The notes under the pieces are model-generated. The model had not been told where the DNA came from. It did no database searches and was given only the letters and a program-made list of their open reading frames with translations. Both the position numbers and the translations under genes were made by a program. 64,000 bases of DNA from Holothuria scabra (Eukaryota > Echinodermata > Holothuroidea > Aspidochirotida > Holothuriidae), in NCBI GenBank assembly GCA_037179385.1, contig CM074185.1:48673000-48736999 (forward strand), in the 5' to 3' direction. Within the stretch, counting starts at the first letter, position 1, and every line of letters starts with the position of its first letter. Shown piece after piece: positions 23,128 to 35,960 of the stretch.

Positions 23128-23197
23128 ATGACATCCACTGGCTGGGATGTTCAAAGCCTAGGAAAGGATCATGCAGATGATAACCACGGCCTCGAAG
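23128..23197 (+). CDS. Candidate first coding exon, short ORF
   Basis: ATG at 23128 opens 23 codons (MTSTGWDVQSLGKDHADDNH, then GLE), ending at a consensus donor GAAG|GTAAGT. The next strong acceptor (TTTTCTCTCTTTGTACAG at 23755) would give only seven more residues before a TGA at 23776. The product would be about 30 residues, so this is either a micro-ORF in a long noncoding transcript or the true second exon lies elsewhere. Confidence 0.4.
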
Positions 23198-23755
23198 GTA
23201 AGTTGTAGAGAAGTATATATTTCATTGTAACAGCTAGTATTGTAGTATTAAATCAGGGGGGACCAGATGTTCCCAGGGTTCAATGTTCCCAGGGTTCGAT
23301 GATTAATGATTCAATTGTTTCAGTAAAAAGGTTTGTTTATTCCCGTTGTTCCCATTCAAACTTGCTCATTGTAAGACCTGGTCAGCCTAGGTTAAATCTG
23401 TCAGTTGAAGAGAATCAGGGGACCCTTGAAGGAGGGTAAAATCACCCCTGAATAAATAGCCTTCAACCAACAGGTAATATACATCTTTTATAGGTTAGGG
23501 ACTTGAAGTAAGCCTTTGCCCCAGAACTAACCTATAACTTTGGCTACCAAGGGCAGCATAAATTTGGACTTGACCCAGGGCTTGTTAGTTAAAAATAAAA
23601 AATGTATTCAGATTATTGTAAACCTACTGCATATTTGCATTCTGCACATACTCTATAGTGTATAGCCTATGTATCATCTATTCATCTTGCTGATGTGGTT
23701 ACTATACTGTCAAATAGTGAGACATTAACTTCTTTCATTTTCTCTCTTTGTACAG

Positions 23756-23778
23756 TACCTAAATCTGTGAGCCATTGA
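23756..23778 (+). CDS. Candidate second exon with early stop
   Basis: It follows an excellent polypyrimidine acceptor. Joined in phase to 23128-23197 it reads VPKSVSH and stops. Following sequence to about 25.1 kb would be 3' UTR or a noncoding exon. Confidence 0.3.
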
Positions 23779-26700
23779 ATGCACATCTTCAAGTAGTAGC
23801 TACTGCAGTAGAGCCATGAACACTTATCAGAACAACAGGCACTAGAGAAGTAAAATCTTTCTTCCACACAAGTGGCACCAGTCATTTGGGTGATGTATAG
23901 ACAAAGTTGGATCAAGTGATGGTCTGGTTTTAGTCGGGCAAAACTGGGGTAAATGACCTTCTTTAAAGACCTGTTCTAATTGATCCCAATCATTGAAGTG
24001 CCACAAACATTTGCACAAAGTGGTACTTCATGCAGTTTATTAGTCTGCATGATGTGTTTACTGTTATACTTCCTGAAGAAAGGGCAACTGCAGTGCTGTA
24101 ATTCAGAACTCACATCTTGAACACGAGTAGAAGTTGGTGAATTGACTGATAGACATATCACTGCCCAGGATGAAGTGAAAAGTTGGGGTGCGCACATACC
24201 TCAACAGTCAACAGGTATGAAAAATGTCAACGAGAACATTGTAAGAAATATTGACAGGAGGAGATGCTTCCAACCTTAGCTCGAACAAACTGAACAGTAT
24301 GTGTAGCTGTAGTAATGTGCGCTTCACTGTAAAATAACAAGTTGATATGGTCATGTAGGGATGTTATACTAGTGAAATATCTCAAGGAATTGGGCAATTG
24401 TTGTGAAGTCTACTGTTTTTCTGGAGACAGAACTTTTAAGCTTTTAATGTTATTGAGCTAGTAATTGAAAGCTCTGATATCCTGAATAGAATAATGCTGT
24501 GTACACTTCATATTCTGAAGATAAAACCTTGAAGACATGAAATGAAAAAAATTAGCTACAGCCTTATCACAGAAACACCATTACACATGAAGATGCTTTG
24601 CCAGTATGTGACATATTGTTTGTAACATGCCAGACAGATGTGTTTGTAAATTGTTATTGATTTGGCTTCACTGGTTTGGAGCTGTTACTTGATTGACTTA
24701 GAAAGTGCAAACCCTTAGCAGCATGTCTTGTGGGTTGGAAAAGTCAAGCCATATGAAGGGATGAAGGGTAAAGGTGCACTGGTGCACTAATCTTGAAGTA
24801 TATAGAGCACCTGACATAAACGACAATTCCTTGTTTTGGAATATATGTATACAGGTGTAAGTCATATACACAGTACATTGCAACAAAGCCATTTTTGAGG
24901 CAGATGCATCCAGTTATCTTGTCCTTTTTTGTTACTGAAGAAAATGTCATGCATTGAGAGATCAACATCTTTATGATGTGATGTGAATTGTACAAACTAA
25001 CTCTACACTGAAAACCTGGCTCATTAAACTTTACAGTAGGACAGATGAGTATAGGCACCCAGCAGTGTAAGAATACCGTCAACTTGATGATCATGTGGTA
25101 CAAGTGTCAGAGAGTGAGACATTGTGGGAAAACCTTTCTTGACCTCCTTTAACAATTTGACATTTAAAATGGATTTTCTCAGTTCAATTCGTATACAATA
25201 CTGTATAGTGGCATGTGTACTAAATGCATTGCAACTACATTAACTTACAGCCTACAGGCTTACTTGCAGCTTTTTTTAAAATATGTTTGATTGTTGAAAT
25301 GTTGTAGTATTCAGACAAGTCACAGTTTTCTTTCTATTTTCCTTATTAGCACAGTCTGTTCATTTTCTTCTTTGGTTTCTATTCATGATACTTGCAGGTT
25401 ACATAGCTTTGATCAACAACCTGATCATTTTTTTCTTTTCCTTTTTTCTTCTCTGAGGGTTCATATCACATATGGCAATCTTTTGAACGTAGCCTAATTT
25501 GGTCGATGAGAAGTATACATAAGAAATATATTCAACTGAAATAAAAAACAATGTGATTTGTCTCACTGTATCCGCAAGTTGGATCATACCTATGGCTACT
25601 ACTGAGAGGGGTGGATTCAGTCCTTCACTTTTAGACCTAAAAGGAAGCACAGGAAAGAAATCATTGGAAGAATGAATTTGGAAGTATAAGTGTGAAATAC
25701 AGTTGTACTTTGTTCTTTAGCCTTCCCCACCCTATTCTCCAAAACTACACCTGCCTATAGTTAACCTTCAAGACAGTAGTACCCCACATTCCATTCAAAG
25801 TGAAATTGCTTGAGGCCACTGATATTTTGACACACACACAGTTGCCAGTGTGTGTGATATTGAGCAGTTGCTAGTGCAAAGAACAAAACAGCTTGGTTTT
25901 CATTGCACTTGCTCCTCAAGAATTGCCAGTTGCTAATAAATCAGATTATCAAAAGTTGAAGTAATTGGTAATACTAATGATTCATGGAAGAATTGCATGG
26001 TGACTTTTTGCCAATCAATTCACTAACAACACTATTTTGTCCCTTCAACTGCATTCTATACTGTATGATGCAGCCAATGGGAGTGGAGCAATTCAGCAAT
26101 ATCCATAATGTTTTCATGGCAGTCAAAACTACTGGTCAGAAATGCAGTCCAGCTACCATTCAGACTGCCTTTAGAACCATAGAAACTTTTGTCATATGTA
26201 ATGAGGGTTAGGATTAAAGCTCCTGCAAAATTTCACACCCATTAGATAAAGGTTACTACCATGATACACTTCGGAATGTTTCACCTCTGATTTTTTTTTT
26301 TTTTGCCCCATAGATCTATACTAAGTCCCCCAACTTTGAACAGTAGGCCTATGTCCAGGGAGTGTGGCCTGGCCAAGTCAGATAAAAAACTCATGTCTAT
26401 GTACATTTAACTTATGATGAAGGGTACCAAGCCACCATGACACCATTAGATCAGACTTGGCTCGTAAAAAAGTTGTCCACTGTTCAGAAACACAGGCATT
26501 GGTAACCTAGGACCATGGTATTTCAAGGGCACCCCCACACTCCAGCTCAATTAAATTGGATCGGCACCATAAATTTTAATGTCTATAAATTCTATAATCT
26601 TTCACAGCGACCCCCTCCTTGGGTAAGTTCCTAATGTGCATAGGACTCAACCGCAATTCTGATACAGACCTACATTTAGTGAACATATGAAGCCAGGCCG

Positions 26701-26860
26701 GCCACCCCACTGCCTGTTAAATTGATGATGGGATGAACTTCTAAACCTAATTTGATTGTAAGGACGTCTCGCGGTGTTCAGTGTTTGAGCCTTTTTAATT
26801 GTACCCTTCCCGGCCATAGCAGTCATGGCTCTTCATGTAAATGGAAATTAGCTGCAACCC
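23779..26860. other. Transcribed-UTR-like or intergenic stretch
   Basis: No recognisable coding exon. A 119-codon minus-strand ORF at 24744-25103 lacks splice support or a domain. Confidence 0.35.
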
Positions 26861-26864
26861 AGGT

Positions 26865-27140
26865 AACATATGGAACCCTTATGGGTCCCATATTTTTTGG
26901 CACATATGAGGCTCATGTGATTTTGAACCCAGGATTAGGAAGAAGCCCATATGGGCTAGCCCGACCACATATGACACCCATATGGGATATTTCTGAGGCC
27001 CGCGGCGGCCATGTAAGGGATATTGATGTGTGGGGATATGGGCACAGACATATTCCGCATGTGTACTACTGGGCCAAATGGGGGTCTTACTAATTAAATC
27101 TTGGTGCAAAATTAAATGGGCCCCATTTGGGGCCACAAGC
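26865..27140. repeat. CATATG/CCCATATGGG-rich repeat segment
   Basis: Dense short palindromes: CATATGGAACCC, TGGGTCCCATA, CCCATATGGGCTAGCCC, CCCATATGGGATA and GGGCCCCATTTGGGGCC. These are typical of a palindrome-rich MITE or satellite fragment. No clear outer ends were found. Confidence 0.45.
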
Positions 27141-27566
27141 AAATTTTTAAGTGGGCAGCCAATCACCAAAGCGGCCCAATATGTACAACAATATAGAGCA
27201 ATGTAAGGCAGCCAAAAATGCTTACGGCAGAAAAAGTGGGGGAGCCCCCTAGTACACGTCTCCTTGGTCCCTGCATATGAGTTTAGGCACATGGAACTCA
27301 TGAAGGGTTTGCTACCTGGGAAGCCTGCCCAGCTGAACCTGCCTGTTACACGACCAATTTCCCAAACTGAAATTGAACTCCCCATACCCCTCCCGTGTTC
27401 CCTCCCACGCACCCATACTCCCGTGTACAATTGTTCTGTTGGCTCAGTAAAGGCTTATCTCGTTCTTATCCAGGCTGACAGGATTTGCCCTTTATTTTAT
27501 CTCTCCCTATCGTTGGAGGAAAAGGTTCATTTTGCACCATATAACTAACCAGCGAATAAACCCTGG

Positions 27567-27944
27567 CATGGGCGCAAATCCCGGGGGCAAGGGGGGCCTT
27601 CGCCCCCTCAAGTGAAAAAGTGGGGGGCCAAATCGTAATTTGCCCCCCCCCCCAAAAAAAAAAAAAAAATTGAGTAGACCTAAAAACATGGTCACCTTTT
27701 TTCGTGTTTTTTTTCACATTCGAAAACAGTTTTTCTGAAGCTTTGGAAACGCCAGAACACAAGAGTTTCCGGGGGCTTCGCCCCCTGGACCCCCACAGGG
27801 GCTTTGCCCCTGGATCCCACCAGGAGTCCTTTGGGGCTTCGCGCTTCGCGCTCGCGGTGCCCGCCAAGCGTGAACAGTTTAGTTCTCATGGGCACATCAT
27901 AAGCATTTTCGCCCCCCACTCTCAAACAGAGATTTGCGCCCCTG
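27567..27944. mobile_element. hAT-like MITE with perfect 8-bp target-site duplication
   Basis: The element starts CATGGGCGCAAATC and ends GATTTGCGCCCCTG: 14-bp inverted ends with one mismatch. It is flanked on both sides by AACCCTGG (27559-27566 and 27945-27952). An 8-bp duplication with CA(G/T)GGG ends is the hAT signature. The interior has nested palindromes such as GGGGGCTTCGCCCCC and GGGGCTTTGCCCC. There is no ORF of its own; the ORFs across it are by-products of GC-rich palindromes. Confidence 0.88.
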
Positions 27945-28318
27945 AACCCTGGTAGCAAACAAATTCCTCAGAGTTCACTATCGGCCACATTCATCGCACT
28001 CGTTTTACATTATACAGTATAGTAATATAATACAGTGGATACATTGAATAGCGGCTACATTGTACAGAGATTGTAAACAGCCCAACGTTTGTTGTTGCAG
28101 TACATTACTGTGCTGTACGTGTATATTACTGCACTGTATATATTACACACTATAAGCAACGTAATTTGGTCGTGACAGAGGCCAGTCAATATAGATATGC
28201 ATATTCATATCTTTGTGTCACATGCCCTGAATTTCGATTTCTGGTTGGGTCCCTTCACTTTTGAAGGGAAAATGCTCAGAAAACAAAGGTAAAGTTAAAA
28301 CTGCCTTGCCAAAATCTC

Positions 28319-28414
28319 CAAGACCGTAATACAGAGCTGAGAATTTCTGAAGGTAATAGAGGGCGTACTCAAAAAAGTAGCAGATGTTGTAGTACAACTA
28401 GTATTACGGTCTTG
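28319..28414. repeat. 96-bp foldback with 14-bp perfect inverted ends
   Basis: CAAGACCGTAATAC at 28319-28332 and GTATTACGGTCTTG at 28401-28414. A related CTTGGAGATTTTGGCAA word just left of it is found inverted at about 22588. Confidence 0.6.
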
Positions 28415-28497
28415 ACCAAGACTACACCCTTACCAAAAGGAGAACACTTAGAATAACGATTTTGATTTGTTTCTAGTGAGAATTAAAATCACATGTC

Positions 28498-28761
28498 GTG
28501 GATGACTTCGATGCAAACCATTTCATAAGAGACTGTTTAATAGTATCTCTTTCGTCTTACCATTGTAGTCCATTTTTCGATATCAAAGAGGAATGTCAAC
28601 ATACACTGCCGCCGGTGTTAGTACAAAATACATCTTCCTCTTCATATAAACTTTTAAAGACGGACATGGTCAACTGCTTAGGTGGTGGGTTTAACGTAAA
28701 TAGAAACGAGCATAGGGAAGCAAGAGATAATTCAGATCGAACCTACAAAATACCATGGTGA
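28498..28761 (+). other. 87-codon ORF, unrecognised
   Basis: Starts MDDFDANHFIRDCL and ends RTYKIPW. No domain, no splice or promoter context and no neighbour relation. Probably chance, listed because it is clean and starts with ATG. Confidence 0.15.
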
Positions 28762-28892
28762 ACTATTTACCAAATTCTTTACATGTGGGAAAGCAAACTA
28801 AATTTCTGTGTCAACTATGTACAAACCTTCACCAAACAAAGGCAAATTGCATAGGGCTATGCACAATCTTGCAATATTTAAAACATCTACCA

Positions 28893-29533
28893 CAGTGGCG
28901 TAGCTAGACTTTTTCCGGGGCACTCAGCTTTTCCGATTTATTTAAAGTGTGAACAATACTGCATTAGGAAGATAATTTGGCCGAAAGTTTGGGTACTTCT
29001 AATCAAATATCTGCAAATATGGAGCTTGTGTTAAAGAGAATAGATTCGGCGTTTCCTATAAGAAAATTTGGGGTACTATTGACGAATCTATGACACTTAG
29101 TTACTGCTTTCTGAAAAAGCATGTCAACTGAACATCGTTGTTGTTACAAAATGTTATCTAAGGAGGGCGGATTGGGGTTTCCCAGTGACATTCAAAAAGC
29201 TTCCGAACACTTGCTGCTTTTTTAGACAAATTATGTCAAAATCAGGAGCCTGTTTTGAAGAAACTTTTAAAGACACAGCACTGTAGCGGCTTAGAAAAAA
29301 AATACTACTAGACTGAAATATTAACGACTACTTAACACATTAGAGATTACAATTTTGGGCGCGAGTCGCACGTAAAAATTGGCCTTTTTTAAAACGAAAA
29401 CTTAAAAATATGGCTCCTTTTAGAAAGAAAATCGCACAGTAGTTGACTCGTGTTACAAGTGTCAAATTTCCTAATACTTTACTTTTTCGAGCCAAGGACA
29501 ATCGTCCCCTGCCCTCCTGTAACTACGCCACTG
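28893..29533. mobile_element. hAT-like MITE, diverged
   Basis: Left end CAGTGGCGTAGCTAGAC; right end GTAACTACGCCACTG is its reverse complement over 13 of 14 positions. The flanking octamers do not match, so the element is old or composite. CAGTGGCGTAG is a frequent hAT terminus in marine invertebrates. Confidence 0.65.
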
Positions 29534-32500
29534 TCCAAAAAATTAATATCAACTACTCAGCCAGCACCAAAACAAGGATATTCCACCGTCTGCAAAACGT
29601 CCACCTAAAGTTAGCAAACGGACTAAGTTGGTTCCAACCCTTAGCTTAATCTTAGCCGTCATCGACCCAGGAAAATGTTTGCATGTATTTCACTCCCTAT
29701 ATACAAAATTGCATCAGTTTGTACCTAAGGCTAGCCAAACAAAGGTAGGTTAGCTGCGAAAGCTTGTGTGAAGTTGTGATTCGTAGTTTTCTACCGACGT
29801 TACCTAGTCGGTGACAAACTCTATTTTTCGAGGGCAGCAATAATCATGTTAACATTGGCAGGATTTAAGCTAAAGCGTAAAGTTCAACCCTTATTGAGAT
29901 ATGCAAGTCGTTCGAAAAATAAAATTTAAGCGGTTTTTTATAAACCATCTAGACTGGTGTCCGTTCTTGTTGCTACACGACCGAACGCCATCGGTTTTGC
30001 CTTTTCACAATGGAGGGAATTGTACTGGGATCTGGTGATGCAGCTAACAGCGCATCCTACAAAACATGGTTGTCCCTTTCCTCTGTTCCTCCCGACTCGT
30101 GGTCTGGAGGACTCTTAATTCAGAAAGCAAATCTTCAGAATTTGGTGTTTTTTTTTTTTTTTGCATCAGTCGGATATTGCATGACTGTGGTATTAGATCC
30201 CACATAAGTGTAGTCGTGGATGATCAGAGTTACGTTAGGAGATCATCCAGGGTTTTTTACCACTCTCAGGGAGGTTCTCAAAGCAACACTGCCAAAGCAA
30301 ATAGGATATAATCTCCCACTTCCTACATCCAGTGCAAGGGCACGTGTCATTCCAATACGTTATCGAAGGCGCTTGAAATTACTTACGATGGCGTCGTACG
30401 CCTTTTTCCCCTGCAAGTCTAGGCCGTGATTTTAAAGTGACCTACTGTGGACTACGAGGCACATTTACGGTCCTAGAAGCATATTGTTGCAATTTGAAAA
30501 AATGCCGGACCCGTCCAGACTCAGCCAGTTAAAAACGGTTGCAAACTTAGCAGTAAAATCTCATCTTTCTAAGTAAAATATGAAATGACTATATAAGGAT
30601 TATTTCAAGTCTTCAAACGGTTAGCAACCTCATGTGTCTTTTACTGTTACCCTAAGAGTAAGCTACAGTGACATTTAGAACACAGAAAGTGGAATTAGTA
30701 TGAATGGTTTGGCTTTCCTTAACAGAACATTTCGCCAATGACTGATGGGAATTTTTTGGAAATATATTCGACCGAGAGAATTCCAACTCACATTACAGTT
30801 ACTACATTTCCCTTTAAAATGTGAATTATAATTATCTAATTTTACCATCAATTAAGACTTATAAAGAACATTGCAGCTGTTGCAGAAGGCCTATTTCCAA
30901 AAAACTTTACTTGACGCGGACACTGCTGTTAAAATCTCCATAAATGGCAACATTTCAACACGAATATTCGACTGTTCTTCAAAAGAAAGACTTACCTGTT
31001 TGTATAACTTTACCGATTGGGTAGCTAAAGAGATGTGCTGCTTAGAAAGATGGAAATGTTAGTCTCAAATCTGAGCGAGGAATGTTCATTTATACATTTG
31101 TGGAGAACAAAGCTCTAGACAGACGAAAATATTGTCACAGCCATGAATGGGAAAAGCAAACAAAATTATGCGCGGAAATGTTCGTCGCCTACTCAATAAA
31201 CACACCCCTCAGATGCTTGAAGTGCAGTTATTCTTATACTTTGGCAAAACATTGGCGACAGGTGTTGTCAGCAAGAGCTTGTCTAGAATTTTCAGTGTCG
31301 CAACTCTTCTTAGACGTCTGATCAACTCAGAATATTGTTATTTAATTAAGGAGACTGGTATGATTTAAAGTTAAAGGTTGCACCTTCTGTCCCCTGTACA
31401 GAATACTTACCTGCAAATCGCTAGTGGAGCTACATCATTCCAATTTAATTTGAAACACAGGTCAGGGAGCTGTAAGCATGGGGATGTCGATTTTTTTTGG
31501 GGGGGGGGGGAAGAGGGGGACATGTCTCCCAACTTTTTGAGTGGAGGGGAAACTAACGTAAAAGTCCCGCCCCCCCCCACTTTTTGTGACGTAAAACTTA
31601 AAATTTTGTTACCACCGAAAAGACTATACATGTAGGTTATGAAATGTGTCCTCTACCGACTACGATCAACTAGCTTTCTGGATCAATAATTCCACATTTT
31701 TTCTTTGCAAATCCCAAATACTTTCCAGCTCTCCGGGCGCTTGCAGTATCATTGATGTTCTTTTTTCACTTGCATATAAAACTCTATGATTATGTCGATT
31801 GTTTGTGTGCATAGCGCAGCAGGTGTGCATATTAAGGAGCACAATATTTAGGAATATGAAGAAGATGAACAGTCCTCCACTATGTTTAATTAAATCTGTA
31901 ATCTCTAGTGAATGACCAGACTTGCAGGCTAAAATTGGCAAACACATTTTAAGGAAAATGGAAATGTCTCGGTGCACAGTGTGCATGCAACTTTTTTTAG
32001 AAAAAATGTAAGATTTCTAATGCAAAATTTCGACAGGCTTTTATAGCGATTCGACGATTTCGTATTTAGACCATTTTCAGAGAAGTAAAATCAAACTGAC
32101 GTTTGCTAGATAAGAGACTTCAATCAGGATTTAGAAGTACATCTCCAACCTCTGTCTGCAGGTAGTGTATGATGAGGCGTCGTTCGAAAGAAAATATTTT
32201 AATTTTTTTGTATCAAAAATCTTCCACCAGTAGGCCAATATGCAACGGTGTCTCAGTAGCACCGCACCAGTGGGTACCATCCCCCATCCCTCCATCTGTG
32301 ATTTTCCCGCAGTAGATTGATGTGTACTTTCGATCAAGTCATGGATTTATTTTACATTCTTTCCATTACAAATGGTTTCTTACTATTAGAACTTCTGCAA
32401 AAATCATTCTCAAACTATGACAATTTTCTTTGTGATTCTAATTATTTATAGAGTAAATCCGGTATTTTAATTCAAATTATCCGTATAGTCCGTTGAAGTA

Positions 32501-32606
32501 TTTACCCACACTTTCAAGATCATGTTTTGAAAACTTTGGAGTTTCCTAGTCACTCAGAATATTGAAATAGCACCATTTTGCATCTAGGCTCCTGCTCTTA
32601 GACACC
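29534..32606. other. Intergenic stretch with weak ORFs
   Basis: Includes a plus ORF at 30010-30207, a T15 run near 30150, and a G12...C10 tract pair around 31499-31579 that could fold. On the minus strand ATACAAACAG|GTAAGT near 30995 looks like a donor but no convincing exon precedes it. Nothing here is assigned. Confidence 0.35.
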
Positions 32607-35286
32607 CAGTGGCGTAGCTACATGCGGCAGGCGGCGCTGAAAAATGAAGAATTCGGAAATTTTGCTATTTGTGAAACCAGGGGTAGCGCCAGGATTTGCC
32701 CGACAGGGGGCCAAGCTCCCCGACAGGGAGGCCAGAATTTCAAGGCCCCTACAAAGGCGATGTTATGTCCCAGATGAACATGACTTTGCAGAATTTGAGA
32801 CGCGCGGAGCGCGCCGAAATTTTGTGCTTTTTTTTTAAACAAATAAAAATCTGGGGTTTAATGAAGTAAAAACTAAAACTTATGGAAGAAATTTGGCTGT
32901 TCTTGGTTCTATAAAAAAAAAAAAATTGGGTGTTTATTGAAGAATCTGTTCTTCATAAGGGAAAAGTCAAAAACGATATATGGGCGACAGCTGAAATTCT
33001 TTGGGGGTTACGCATTGAATCGTACAAGACCTACTTACTAACTGAGGCTTTGAGACGAGACTAGAAGATTGCCCGGAAAGTTTTTCCCCTTTTTGAAAGA
33101 ATCTTTCAAAATTAACACCTTATCATGATGGAGATATTTTGGATTTTAATGAAAGAACATTTGGTTTTTTGGTAAGGTTAAAATGAAAAATTTGGTTTCT
33201 TTTATTAATTGATATACCTTTCACGAGCAAAATTAGGTAGTATGCCGGGTGATTAAGAGAGTTGGCTTTGGTTATTTATTGTACGGAGTATCCATCGAAA
33301 TTGGAAATCTTTGCTATTTTTAACAATTTAAAGCTAATATTGGAGAAAAATTGTAATTTCATGACAGTTTGGGGGTTTTAAGGAGGAATCTGACGTTCTC
33401 ATGAAGAAAATCAAGTAGGGTTGATCTGTAGTTTTGTTGAGGTGTTTGAATATCATCATGCAGATTTAGATCCTCCGACCATATTAGATCATTCTCCCGA
33501 GCAAAAAATTTTGCTTCGCATATATTTGAAGTTTTATATTTTATTTATTGTCATTGGCGTACGGGAGTGTGTCAGCTGCGTTTGGGAGGGGCAGAGTTGT
33601 TCTTTTGTCCGACAAAATGTAATCCTGCCCGAAAGTTTATCTAAGTCGAGCGCACAAATTTTTTTGAAAAATGGAGAACCCCCGTTCAGCAGGAAATGGC
33701 ATTTCCTGGGCTCGTAACTAGAATTAAAGAAGTCCTTACTTTCAGATTTCTTTCGCAATAAAAATATTTTCACCTCATGATACTGCCCAAAACGAAGAAT
33801 AATTTACAAACACGCATTGTTCTGTTCAGTCATCTGTTCGACTAAAACACTATCTATAAGGAGTGCCACCATCAGTTAGCGGGGAGCGTACAGAAAATTG
33901 TTAAGAAATCTAACAACTAAGGTAGTCGGAATGGCATTTCCCAGACTTGTAACTAGAAACGAAGCAGTCGTTATTTTAAGCTTTCCTTTAAAATGAAAGT
34001 TTCAACATGCTAATGATCAGAAAAGAACCAAATAAAAGGTAATGCTACAATTAGATGTAATGGTCTTGCTACTTTTCGGGGGGGGGGGGGTATGCAGCGG
34101 AATTGAAAACATACTAAAATGTTTTTGACTGTATTAAGAATCTTCGTTGAATTCAATTTCAAGGTCCACTAAATAGATGAAATTTTCTAACGTGACTTCC
34201 CGAACTCAAGACTATAAAAGTCAGACTTATGGGGAGATTTTCTCACACCACTGTTTATCATTATTTCTTGCTGAAAACGACATGGCCGATATTCATTACC
34301 TTTGTGAGAATTCGGCTGTCCGGGCAGACCAGATGGCAGACCATTGGGTACTGTACGCACATGAACAACCCCTAGTCCGTTTTTGTCAGGAGAATTCGGA
34401 ATTGTGAGTTTCCTTGAAGAATATGGTCTGCTAGTTAGCAAGATGAAGAAGGTCGTCCGAGTGACTACAGACCCATATCTTTTATGGTAGGTCTGCAGAT
34501 GAAGTCTCCCCGACGAAATTGGATTTTTTCAACAACAGGGGTGGTACGTAGTCCGTCCCGGACGGAGGCAGTGTGCCCCGACGGGGGGCCATGGTCCTCC
34601 GGCCCCCCGCTGGCGCCACCCCTGTGTGAAACCAGTCTGTTGTGTGGTTTTGACAACTCATGAAATTTCGAAATTTCCCCTTGAAAAGCTATATGTTCGT
34701 CATCATTTGTTTCAAAGAAGAACAAATTTCCGCGAACTTCGCGCGCCACAAATTCCGATTCTTGAGCAAGTTTTACTCGCTCATACCTTTAGTAAAATTT
34801 TCCGAGCTCTCGAGTTAAAAAACGGAAATTTGCTACATGTAACCCCAGATCGTGGAGTGACACCAGTAAATGCAGTGCCATTTTCATAAACTTCCTTTCA
34901 TAAAATTCAAAATTTTCTCCTTTATAAGCTCTTGACTCAAAACATTTCGTCCGAGAGCTGCATTTCGTAGGGGTTGGATAACATAATGTAGCAACAACGA
35001 ACACCGATCTTTGGTCGGTGTTCAATCCCAAATTTTCCAATATGATATGCAAATTCTTCAATAATCACGCAACTTTTAAAATTTTCTCACAGGACACCCA
35101 GAATCCCACCTTTTCTGCAATATAAGCTCCACATTTTCAAATATTTGAAAAATGGCAAAAACTTCAACGCGCTTTGCGCGCCGAAAATTACGTCCCTGCT
35201 ACAGTGGTGTTCACACTTAAAAAATTGTAACACCTGGATGCTTGCCCACCCCTCCTCCTTTCCGAAAACGTCTAGCTACCCCGCTG
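32607..35286. mobile_element. Outer hAT-like element, split by a nested insertion
   Basis: Left end CAGTGGCGTAGCTAC; right end GTCTAGCTACCCCGCTG, inverted with 12 of 15 matching. The flanking octamers TAGACACC and TTCACCCC share 5 of 8, compatible with an old duplication. Removing the inner element leaves a coherent unit of about 730 bp with GCGCGC-rich words. No transposase. Confidence 0.55.
32678..34624. mobile_element. Inner hAT-like element (1.95 kb) with perfect 8-bp target-site duplication
   Basis: Ends CAGGGGTAGCGCCAG and CTGGCGCCACCCCTG are inverted with one mismatch in 15. TGTGAAAC flanks both sides (32670-32677 and 34625-34632). This satisfies the hAT criteria. No recognisable transposase domain is visible in 1.9 kb; the interior is AT-rich and may derive from a deleted autonomous copy or captured DNA. 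A subterminal CAGGGGTGG at 34536 repeats the terminus. Confidence 0.88.
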
Positions 35287-35372
35287 TTCACCCCCTACCA
35301 GGACAGGAGGGAAATGTATGCCAGATGCTCCCCCCTCCCCACTTTGAAAACTAGATCAACGCCCCTGGTTGT
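35287..35372. repeat. Fragment with a second hAT-like terminus
   Basis: Ends CTAGATCAACGCCCCTG; in reverse this is CAGGGGCGTTGATCTAG, a hAT-type end without a visible partner. Confidence 0.35.
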
Positions 35373-35960
35373 AAGAGATAGCGAAAGCTAGAGAAATCTC
35401 TCAGAAAATATGAATTAAAATAATCCTCTACAAGCATAACGAAATTTGATTAAAAAGTCACCTTTTTAAGCTTATTTGACTTTGTTGAGTTTTCTTCTTA
35501 ATGATGTTCTCCTCCTTTCAAAGTAACGAAAGCCATTGTCAAGATACTGCGTTGATCTTTGTGATTTTCTTATACATGTGGAACGTTTTCTCCGTTTTGT
35601 GGTGCCCTGACTTGCAAAGGTTTTGAGAATAATATAAAAAATTATCTAGTCACGATACTTTATGAAAACGGAATTGTGGGGTTACGTACACATTAGTGAC
35701 CCAATAGTTTTCAAGTAGGATATTGTCTTTGTCTTAGTTTCACCATTTGTCTTTGGAATGCGAAAAAACTTATAAGGTTTGGAATAACAAATGTTGAATA
35801 ACTGACTAACCCAATGAACCGCTTTCAGTGGAATTTCAGGAATCAGGTAGCACTTACGTCTCATGTATACACCTAGGCCAAAGTTGGAGTTGAGCCTAAT
35901 TTCTCCATCACTTACACTTCACTGTAAAGATAGCAGAGTCCAAAAAATCTTGCTTCCATG
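35373..35960. other. Stretch with no recognised feature
   Basis: AT-rich, stops in all frames, no bounded repeat. Confidence 0.35.

Noticed and set aside
24744..25103. 119-codon minus ORF as a gene
   Set aside because: No recognisable domain, no splice signals at its borders, and it overlaps another frame at 24698-24892; likely chance in a UTR-like region.
27264..27958. Overlapping 80-180-codon ORFs at 26.9-28.0 kb on both strands
   Set aside because: They arise from CATATG-rich and GC-palindromic repeats, including the hAT-like MITE; no domain or splice context.
28885..29541. 8-bp target duplication for the MITE at 28893-29533
   Set aside because: ATCTACCA and TCCAAAAA share only three positions.
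30862..31062. Plus-strand exon (acceptor CTGTTGCAG) or minus-strand exon with donor GTAAGT near 30995
   Set aside because: Signals on both strands conflict, and neither reading gives a clear protein segment or phase partner.
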